A DNA stretch of 21,697 nucleotides, taken from contig MLAK01001197.1 of NCBI GenBank assembly GCA_001839685.1, forward strand, positions 1 to 21,697, given 5' to 3'. The DNA is from Tritrichomonas foetus (lineage: Eukaryota > Parabasalia > Tritrichomonadida > Tritrichomonadidae). This document shows, in pieces, positions 15,156-21,697 of this stretch. Under the pieces are notes generated by a model. That model did no database searches, had not been told where the DNA came from, and was given only the letters and a program-made list of their open reading frames with translations. The position numbers and the translations under genes were made by a program. Positions within the stretch are counted from its first letter, which is position 1; each line of letters begins with the position of its first letter.

Positions 15156-16637
15156 ATGGAGAATCCAGCCGAAGTCAAGGAAATCCGCAACAAACTCAGG
15201 ATGATGAAATTCCCTCAGGACGAGATTGTCAACACAGTCAGACGCCAGCAGAGGGCCATCTACAAGCAGAAGCAGGCGAATGAGACCATCCGGAAAGAAA
15301 TCGACGAATATGAAAAAGAAATCGCAAACATCGACCACCAGATTGAACAGTTCAAAACCAACGAGGAACTTCAACGTTTGAATTCCCTCATGAAAAATTA
15401 TACAAATAAATTAAGCGTTATCAACGCCGACCTTGCGGCCGAGGAGCAAAAACGACGAAAGCTCGAAGATGAAGTTTCAAGGGCCAATTCTAAGCACGGC
15501 GGCTTTTATAAACAATCTCGCGAAAATCAAGAATTACAGGCTCGCCTTCGAACAATGGAAAACAGACTCGATAAAGCTCTCCTCAGGTATAACGGAAACC
15601 TTCAGAAATTGGCAAAACAGCGATCGACTATTGATGAACTTCGAAAGAATCGATTTATATTCAAGGACGTCATGAGACAAGCCGAGCGAGAGAGGGAGGA
15701 AAGTGACAACAAGATGGCCGCCCTCATCTCCACATCAAACCAGGCATACTCCGAAAGAGATAGAATGAAGATGGATTTGGTCACTTTAAAGCAAGCCGAA
15801 AAGGAAGACATCAAAAATTTTGATGAGGAATATCAACGGTTGAATCAACAAATTGAAGGCCAAAGAATTACCCAAAACCGTCCAAGGGATCAACAACAAG
15901 CTGTCCCTTCAATTAACAGCCAATTAGGCTCTCAATCTGATCAACAAGAAGAACTCACTGCACAGACCGACCATTTACAAGAAATCATTACTCAAACACT
16001 CCACTTGTGTGGATTCAACAGTCATGAAGAATTGATTGAAGCTGCTGACCAAATCGAACGTGAAAACTTCTCATTGTATAATTTTGTTGTTGAGCATGGA
16101 TCAACACGTGCACGTTTACAAGATGAAATAGATCTTCTTGAACTCCAACACACAAAACTCCTTCAACAAGTTGAAACAAGCGATGAACAACAGAAAAGTG
16201 AATTAGAGGAGCTCACTGTAGAAATCAAAAATGCAGATGACGATTTGACTGAAGTGAAAGAATTAGAAGAGAAAAATAAGTCCGAATTCGAAGCTGTCTA
16301 TCAAGAGATTCAAACATTGTTCGAAACACTGGGTTGCTCATGGGATCATGCTCCAGATGAATCCCAGAAAGTCCAAAACGTCAACGCAATGTTCTGCCTC
16401 GGTGCAATCGAAAACTCAATGGCAGAGATGATGGGCAACGTGGCTGAAAAGGTTAAATATATGTATTCAATGAGAGGAATCACAGATTACTCAACAATTC
16501 TCACAAGCGAGCAGCAAGAACTTGCATCACAGAAGGCACTCCATACCAAATCCACAGAAATAAAGGAAGCACCCAAACTCCCAGAAATGTCAAAACCACT
16601 TACAATAGAAGAAATGATGCAAATGCTCAACCAATAA
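15156..16637 (+). CDS. ODAD1: Outer dynein arm docking complex protein (ODAD1/CCDC63, DC2 type)
   Basis: This 493-residue, almost wholly coiled-coil protein resembles the ODA1/DC2 family (ODAD1, CCDC63), which anchors outer dynein arms on axonemal doublet microtubules. The family-like core is LRTMENRLDKALLRYN (residues 131-146), then a helix with TIDELRKNR near 158-166, and then MAALISTSNQAYSERDRM (about 187-204). The C-terminal family helix ENFSLYNFV lies near 305-313. Residues 235-270 form a Gln-rich linker. The end, about 390-493, carries GCSWDH and a Met-rich tail. The gene implies motile flagella. Related paralogues exist in the family, so the exact orthologue is less certain than the family. 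It converges on PRP39 with a 257-base AT-rich spacer. Confidence 0.82.
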   Translation: MENPAEVKEIRNKLRMMKFPQDEIVNTVRRQQRAIYKQKQANETIRKEIDEYEKEIANIDHQIEQFKTNEELQRLNSLMKNYTNKLSVINADLAAEEQKRRKLEDEVSRANSKHGGFYKQSRENQELQARLRTMENRLDKALLRYNGNLQKLAKQRSTIDELRKNRFIFKDVMRQAEREREESDNKMAALISTSNQAYSERDRMKMDLVTLKQAEKEDIKNFDEEYQRLNQQIEGQRITQNRPRDQQQAVPSINSQLGSQSDQQEELTAQTDHLQEIITQTLHLCGFNSHEELIEAADQIERENFSLYNFVVEHGSTRARLQDEIDLLELQHTKLLQQVETSDEQQKSELEELTVEIKNADDDLTEVKELEEKNKSEFEAVYQEIQTLFETLGCSWDHAPDESQKVQNVNAMFCLGAIENSMAEMMGNVAEKVKYMYSMRGITDYSTILTSEQQELASQKALHTKSTEIKEAPKLPEMSKPLTIEEMMQMLNQ

Positions 16638-16894
16638 GTGAGAATGAAAGTAAATATAAGTATAAGTATGAAAGTGAGTCACCATTTTTTATTAAAAATT
16701 GATATTTTCCTATTTTTTTAATCATGAGTTTCCCATATTTACATAAAAAAATATTACGACAATTATATTTGCACAATGGACGGGGGAAAAAATAAGTATA
16801 CCAAATTAAAAATGATAATATTAAATCAAATTTTCAATTAGAATAAGAATAAAAATAGACTTTTATGCTAACCAAAAAAATAAAAAGAAAAAAT

Positions 16895-18550
16895 TCACTT
16901 ATCGTTGATGTTTGATTGATAATCTGCCCACATCTTGGCTTTCTGCTCCGGTTGCTGTCCTTGGATGAGATAAGTCTGATCGAAGTAGTTTCTGTGCCAT
17001 GTGAGCTTGTTTTTAAGTTTGTTGTAGTTCAATTCCATCGACATCTGGAAGTTCGCTGGCATTCCGTGCTTTCTGTTGAATTCAATATATACAGGGAATA
17101 AAGAAACTCTGTCTTCGATTGGAATGCGGTCCTCAAGGGGTGTTGAATCATTTGGAAAGATTGCATTAAATAATAATTCGTTGGCTTGTTGTGGTGAACT
17201 TTCCGCAATTCGCCTGGCGTATTTCGATGTGTACGCTGCTCCAGTTATTCCTTCTGATGCTTCATTGGAAAGGTCAAGGAGTACTGCAGCGACTACAGAC
17301 GCTCCATCACGATCTCCAACAGAGAGGAGACGATCCCTTCCTGCGGCTAAAACTTGCTGTGCAACATTACTGTCTGGTGGATGTGTACGTTTAGTATAAT
17401 AAGCAGCAGCAATTATTTGTTCTGCATAGTAAGATCCTGACAATTCAGTGTAAACAGCAACTGCTTTTTCAGGTGAATATACTTCTTCAAATTCACCATA
17501 AACCACTTTAGCTGATGGCATGACAGCCATTGGAATTCTTAAATATATGTTTCGAGCATCATCAATTGTGGCATATCTTGGTTCTTGCATTAAAGCACAA
17601 TCTTCAAGGAAAGATGCATAATGGAGCCAAATTGAATCAATAAAAGCACATGGAATTAAAGCACGTTCATAAATTTGAACGACTGCATCAAAGTCACTTT
17701 TTGAATGGGTCTGTTTGAATACTTTTTCGAGGTTTGCTGAATAGGCTTCCCAGTTCCCGATTTGCGCATCATCCGGCGAGTTGAAATGGAAAAAATGACG
17801 ATTGATATTGATTTCAAAATAATTCACTTTTGACAGTTTTGCGAGTGACGAATTATAAACATCAGTAATGGAAGTCGTGTATTGCGCTCGAATGCTTTGC
17901 TCTTCCTGCGGGGACATGATTCTTGGAGGTTGCTGCGATATTTGCTCTGCCTGAGAGGTCAATTCTGTGACACTTTTGGATAAATCGAATGAGATTAATT
18001 GGCCAACCGGAATGCGCGGGAGCATACTTTGTAGCTCTGACCAGAATCTGTCGAGTTTGTCTGTCGGTTGTGCGATTGACTTTGCGAGAAGATGAAAATA
18101 TGGTCGTTTATGTTCTGATTCAAAATTCATTGCAAGCGACCAAATTTCCCCTGAATGATAATGCGTGCCGATTGAATCGAGGGCTTGACAAAATATAGTC
18201 CGCATTTGGTCTTGTTCGGTGTGTGGCAGGCGCACTTGGAAAAACATGATGTACTCGAGCCACATTTCGACTGAATAATAAAGAACATTTTTCGATAGCG
18301 CTTTATTGAAAATTTCTTTAGCCGCCTGAAGATCGCTTTTACCAGAGTATATTAAATTGGCATACTTCGTCCAATAAGCGTACAACCATGGGAAAGTCTC
18401 TAAAAATTTGGAATATAACTCGACGCAGCTTTGGAATTCTTGCCCAGTCATAGATGCACTCTCAGAAACATCTATCTTCGAAATAACATTTGTCCATTCT
18501 TGGTAATCGTAAGGATTTTCGGGAGGAGATAAATGTTGTTCTGCGAGCAT
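16895..18550 (-). CDS. PRP39: Pre-mRNA processing factor 39 (U1 snRNP-associated, HAT repeats)
   Basis: This 551-residue helical-repeat protein resembles Prp39/PRPF39, which helps U1 snRNP recognise 5' splice sites. NPYDYQEWTNVISKID (residues 12-27) is the family's N-terminal start. HAT repeats follow: YSKFLETFPWLYAYWTKYAN (46-65), SVEMWLEYIMF (93-103) with QALDSIGTHYHSGEIW (122-137), and later NWEAYSANLEKVFK and IYERALIPCAFIDSIWLHYASF (described by ends) in the middle of the protein. It is shorter than animal PRPF39 and comparable to the yeast proteins without extra tails. CstF77 and Clf1 are other HAT proteins, but the N-terminal pattern favours Prp39. Its presence implies that splicing is retained although no gene in this window shows an intron. 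Confidence 0.88.
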   Translation of the reverse strand: MLAEQHLSPPENPYDYQEWTNVISKIDVSESASMTGQEFQSCVELYSKFLETFPWLYAYWTKYANLIYSGKSDLQAAKEIFNKALSKNVLYYSVEMWLEYIMFFQVRLPHTEQDQMRTIFCQALDSIGTHYHSGEIWSLAMNFESEHKRPYFHLLAKSIAQPTDKLDRFWSELQSMLPRIPVGQLISFDLSKSVTELTSQAEQISQQPPRIMSPQEEQSIRAQYTTSITDVYNSSLAKLSKVNYFEININRHFFHFNSPDDAQIGNWEAYSANLEKVFKQTHSKSDFDAVVQIYERALIPCAFIDSIWLHYASFLEDCALMQEPRYATIDDARNIYLRIPMAVMPSAKVVYGEFEEVYSPEKAVAVYTELSGSYYAEQIIAAAYYTKRTHPPDSNVAQQVLAAGRDRLLSVGDRDGASVVAAVLLDLSNEASEGITGAAYTSKYARRIAESSPQQANELLFNAIFPNDSTPLEDRIPIEDRVSLFPVYIEFNRKHGMPANFQMSMELNYNKLKNKLTWHRNYFDQTYLIQGQQPEQKAKMWADYQSNINDK

Positions 18551-19048
18551 CTAATTTTCGAAATTGACCTTACAGCGTGAAATATTTTTTTACATCATAT
18601 GACATTTGAACAAAAGCTTCATTTTTTAAACATCACGCGAATTTTTGTGACTTGTACTTGCTAGATAGATGAGGATCATTCATTTACGAAACACTTTATA
18701 AGTTTAATCAGGATATGTTTTAGTTTTAGTTATCATTCTTTATATTCTTGAGTTTTGGAGATCACATTCTTTTCATTCATTATTGAGAGTATATCCACAC
18801 GTTCTCGATAGTTAAAAATAGCTTTAAAGAAGCATTAGTATGCATCAAAGATACCAGATTAAGAATTAATTCCATCTGATTTAAGAATTGGTTTTCTTCG
18901 CTTTAACTATAAGAGGCAATATTGAATTTTATGTTTTTACCAACTTTTTGTGAATGAAAGGCAAAGAAAGAATCACTTATTCTATGTGATTGTTTCATAT
19001 TCATGACAATATAGAAAGAGGAGATAAATATAGAAGCAAAATGCTTGT
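18551..19048. other. Intergenic region between PRP39 start and FARSA end
   Basis: This is AT-rich sequence with no open frame of note, no repeat and no RNA-like fold that I can see. It must contain the PRP39 promoter. The nearest initiator-like match for PRP39 is TATGA at 18598-18602 (TCATA on the minus strand), about 50 bases upstream of the ATG and therefore weak. Confidence 0.5.
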
Positions 19049-20623
19049 TTAGAATGTAAGACGAGAGATTGGAACGTTTTCAATAAGATCGAGAGATACG
19101 TTTGGTCCTTCGAGCTTTCTGATTTCATCGATCTTGTAATCAATCATTGTTGGTCTTTCGAGCGAGAATCCCCAAGCTACGACGTTCCATCCTTCTGGGA
19201 GTCCCATTGGGTTAAGCATTTCTGGTCTGAACATTCCGGAGTTACCTACTTCGATCCATTTTCCGAGTCCTTCGTGCTTTGCGAAGATTTCCATTGATGG
19301 TTCAGTGTATGGGTTGTATGCTGGCTTGAATTCGATTTCATTGAGACCGATTCTGCTGAAGAATTCGAAGATGTAGCTCATGAGGTCAGCCAAGGATAAA
19401 TCTTTATCAATCACGAATCCTTCAACTTGTGAGAATTCCGCCAAGTGAGTTGCATCAAGTGTTTCGTTTCTGTAAACTCTGTCGATTGAGAAGAACTTAC
19501 GTGGTCTGATTTCGCCAGTTGCCTTGTAGTGGTCAGCGATCATCTTCAAGTAGCGGGAAGAAACAGCAGTGGTGTGTGTACGCAAAATGTTTGTGTATGG
19601 GATTTTGTCATCGAATTCGTATCGGAGTCCAATCGAGCCCTGTCCACCTTTTTCGTGTGTTGTTTTAACGCGCTGGAAGTATTCCTGGTCAGCGATTGGA
19701 TTTCCGTATTCTGGTGTCTTTAAGAAGAAAGTGTCGTGCATGTCGCGGCATGGATGCTGCTGTCCCTGGAAAAGTGAGTCAAAATTCCAGAATGAGGATT
19801 CAACCCACTTAGATGTGTCCATTTCCTCAAAGCCCATTTGAAGGAAGATCTGGCGGAATTCGTAGCGAACCTTAAGGAGCGGATGTTCATGGCCGCATGA
19901 AATTTTCGAGCCGAGGGCGTTGAAGTTAAGTGGGGCGAAATCAACATCTTTCCATTCACCACTTTTGACCATTTCTTCTGTCAATTCTGCAACACGGCGC
20001 CTAAGCAGGCTCATATTTGTCACATATGAGGAGGCTTTCTTAATTCCGAACCATTTAACAGTAACGAGCGAGACGAGACCTCTCTTTTTGAGGTCGTTGA
20101 CTTCTTTCGCCGGAACTTTTGATGAATCTGATGCAAAAGTATTCAATAAATCTTTGACTTTGTCAGCTGAAAGATCACCGGCTTCAATTGATGGGCCTTT
20201 GACGTTAACGTATTTCATTTGTTTGGCCTTGCCGAATGAGGCATTGGCGAGTTGGGTTGGATTAGCTGGAAGTGGCTTCGTGTAGCGTCCAGCAAGCTGT
20301 TCAGCAACGAGAGCAGACATTTCTTTAACTGATTTACCTGGATTTTCCGAAGCGATTTGACCATATTTGAATTCTGGTGTACCTTCTTCGGCATATAATT
20401 GACCTTCGGCTGTCAATTCGTATTCTTGTTTGGACTTATTCTCGAGGGAGATCAAATCAAGTGCGACAAGTGAAAGTAAGACCCTGTGTAAATCTTGATG
20501 GTTGTGAACAAGCTCTGGAAGTTGTTCTTGGAGCTTCTTGCAGAGTTCAAGAGAATCAACTTCTTCAACGTTTTGAACGGCTTCAAGAACTGCGTTTTCG
20601 ACGAGGTTGTTGCCTTTGCTCAT
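19049..20623 (-). CDS. FARSA: Phenylalanyl-tRNA synthetase alpha subunit, cytosolic type
   Basis: This 524-residue protein is the catalytic alpha subunit that, with beta, charges tRNA-Phe in the cytosol. Residues 1 to about 200 hold the winged-helix-like N-terminal domains typical of the archaeal/eukaryotic form. The class II core follows: [20 protein letters not shown] with the nearby [15 protein letters not shown] (motif 1 region), [11 protein letters not shown], motif 2 with [17 protein letters not shown] and EFSQVEGFV, and motif 3 [12 protein letters not shown] (485-496). Length is close to the roughly 500 residues of homologues. I start at ATG 20623 (MSKGNN), because the frame upstream reaches only a TTG. 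Codon use is more GC-rich than in neighbouring genes, as for a well-expressed gene. The beta-subunit gene is not in this window. Confidence 0.96.
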   Translation of the reverse strand: MSKGNNLVENAVLEAVQNVEEVDSLELCKKLQEQLPELVHNHQDLHRVLLSLVALDLISLENKSKQEYELTAEGQLYAEEGTPEFKYGQIASENPGKSVKEMSALVAEQLAGRYTKPLPANPTQLANASFGKAKQMKYVNVKGPSIEAGDLSADKVKDLLNTFASDSSKVPAKEVNDLKKRGLVSLVTVKWFGIKKASSYVTNMSLLRRRVAELTEEMVKSGEWKDVDFAPLNFNALGSKISCGHEHPLLKVRYEFRQIFLQMGFEEMDTSKWVESSFWNFDSLFQGQQHPCRDMHDTFFLKTPEYGNPIADQEYFQRVKTTHEKGGQGSIGLRYEFDDKIPYTNILRTHTTAVSSRYLKMIADHYKATGEIRPRKFFSIDRVYRNETLDATHLAEFSQVEGFVIDKDLSLADLMSYIFEFFSRIGLNEIEFKPAYNPYTEPSMEIFAKHEGLGKWIEVGNSGMFRPEMLNPMGLPEGWNVVAWGFSLERPTMIDYKIDEIRKLEGPNVSLDLIENVPISRLTF

Positions 20624-21074
20624 AATAAACAATGTGAAAAAGCCTTTGGATAGAAAATTGAATCAAATGGCGAAAATGAAGGTGAAAATCGTCTCAACTT
20701 TTGAATATAAAGCTTGATAGCCAGACATTTAACAAAAAATTTGTTATTTTTTCTGATAAATTGGCTTTATTTCTTCAGAATCGAGTGTTTCAATACTTAT
20801 ATGGTGATACTAACAGAAAAAGTCAAATCCAACCCTTGACCAGTTATACATTTAATTTCTGAATAGAATGCATATTTTCCAAAAATGTGGCATTCATTTA
20901 TTTCCGTGTATACAAATGCATATTTTAACTTAACTTTCCTATTCAATCAAGGTGATAAAACATTTGTTTCTTTAATTCACAATTATTCATACACTGATCC
21001 AAAACAAAAAATATAGAATAATTCCGTTTATCTAAAAAACACATAAAAATATAAAACACAAAAATCAAATAGAA
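20624..21074. other. Intergenic region upstream of FARSA
   Basis: AT-rich spacer between the FARSA start and the end of the Asn-rich gene. Besides the initiator-like TCACA next to FARSA, I see no gene, repeat or RNA structure. Confidence 0.5.
20634..20638 (-). promoter_or_regulatory. Initiator-like TCACA of FARSA
   Basis: On the minus strand TTTTTCACATTG places the putative start A at 20636, 13 bases before the ATG at 20623. The spacing matches that of the ODA docking gene. Confidence 0.4.
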
Positions 21075-21697
21075 TTATATATTCGGTGGACGGCCATTCT
21101 TCAATTTTGAAATCTGTAATGACTTAAAGAACGCTTCGAGGTCATGCGGTGTGTTAATCACCTCTGTATCAGCTGCAGAAGTGTCTGGAGATGAATGCGG
21201 TGTTTGATCTTTTCGCATCACATCATGTGGATGATAGTCAAATGAATCAGAGTTTGAAATGCCACTTTTGGTGAAAATATTTTGTTGATTTGAATGTTTA
21301 AATTGTGGGGCATTGTGTGGACTAACATTAATTATGATGTTTTTTTGCTTCCGATTAACTGTCACATCATGACCTACAAATTGTTTTCTCTTTAAAGAGT
21401 TATTATTGCACAAACTACTGATATAAGTCTTACTATTATCTATGTTATTTGCATTATTCTGAATACCAGTAGCATTTATCGAGTTAGTATTTATTGAGTT
21501 AGCATTTATTGGGTTAGCATTCATTGGGTTAGTATTTATTGGGTTAGTATTCATTGGGTTGGTATTTATCGAGTTTGTATTCATTGAGTTAGCATTCATT
21601 GGGTTAGCATTTATTGAGTTAGTATTTATTGAGTTAGCATTCATTGAGTTAGTATTTATTGAGTTAGCATTTATTGGGTTAGCATTCATTGGGTTAG
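21075..21697 (-). CDS. Asn-rich repeat protein, N-terminus outside window
   Basis: The frame is open to the right window edge, so the start codon is not known; the first ATG seen (21689) lies inside a repeat and is unlikely to be the true start. About 207 codons are visible. The first part is a tandem pentapeptide [MI]-N-[AT]-N-[PS]. It is followed by an Asn-rich stretch, a basic segment (LKRKQFVGHDVTVNRKQKN), a Ser/His-rich region with HSSPDTS, and a C-terminal segment DLEAFFKSLQISKLKNGRPP that looks helical and more conserved in character. I do not recognise the family. Low-complexity Asn tracts next to a basic patch are common in protist nuclear regulators, but function is open. A TAA stop at 21075-21077 ends the gene. 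Confidence 0.8.
   Translation of the reverse strand, partial: NPMNANPINANSINTNSMNANSINTNSINANPMNANSMNTNSINTNPMNTNPINTNPMNANPINANSINTNSINATGIQNNANNIDNSKTYISSLCNNNSLKRKQFVGHDVTVNRKQKNIIINVSPHNAPQFKHSNQQNIFTKSGISNSDSFDYHPHDVMRKDQTPHSSPDTSAADTEVINTPHDLEAFFKSLQISKLKNGRPPNI
21465..21697 (-). repeat. 15-bp coding repeat, pentapeptide [MI]N[AT]N[PS]
   Basis: Fourteen full units lie at 21480-21689, with a decayed one at 21465-21479 and a partial one at the edge. Asn at position 2 is always AAT and at position 4 always AAC. Positions 1, 3 and 5 each alternate between two residues through single transitions (ATG/ATA, GCT/ACT, CCA/TCA), plus a few synonymous changes. The repeat continues beyond the window. 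Confidence 0.95.

Noticed and set aside
20624..20632. TTG-initiated extension of FARSA
   Set aside because: The first ATG at 20623 has a well-placed initiator motif upstream; TTG starts are not expected in eukaryotes.
21480..21689. Resemblance of NANP units to the malaria circumsporozoite repeat
   Set aside because: Only the tetrapeptide word is shared; unit length, flanking sequence and gene context differ, so this is convergence in low-complexity Asn repeats.

Overview
This is an AT-rich, gene-dense eukaryotic window with long uninterrupted ORFs, no recognisable introns and the standard genetic code: complete genes end in TAA or TGA and no stop codon is read through. The gene content includes a CHD-type remodeller, the GINS subunit Sld5, ribosomal protein eL34, cytosolic-type PheRS alpha, the U1 snRNP protein Prp39 and a flagellar outer-dynein-arm docking protein. 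With apparently very short 5' leaders and TCAYW initiator-like motifs 10 to 13 bases before several start codons, this fits a flagellated protist of the trichomonad (parabasalid) type. That placement is inference; no marker here gives a species.

Left part (1-5619). A partial minus-strand gene runs off the left edge and encodes at least 657 residues of coiled coil carrying six copies of a cysteine-centred 13-residue motif. After about 960 bases with no convincing gene comes a minus-strand DUSP-UBL-USP deubiquitinase. A short promoter region of 223 bases, crowded with initiator-like motifs, separates it from the next gene.

Centre (5620-12480). A 1459-residue class III (CHD6-9-like) chromatin remodeller lies on the plus strand and converges on the GINS gene SLD5 (minus). 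Next come eL34 (minus) and, divergent from it, a 208-residue coiled-coil protein of unknown function (plus) that has an out-of-frame overlapping upstream ORF.

Gene-free block (12481-15155). These 2.7 kb carry three unrelated-looking minisatellites: 17 diverged 16-bp units with no net length change, 14 perfect 16-bp units, and a short 17-bp array.

Right part (15156-21697). The ODA docking protein (plus) converges on PRP39 (minus). FARSA (minus) follows, and then a partial minus-strand Asn-rich protein enters from the right edge with a pentapeptide repeat in which three two-state positions occur in all eight combinations.

The genes are housekeeping and cytoskeletal genes of independent function; no operon-like system is evident. 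The most unusual material is the repeat biology: the Cys-motif coiled coil, the minisatellite block and the combinatorial Asn repeat. A second unusual point is the apparent half-loss of the zinc-binding cysteines in eL34.
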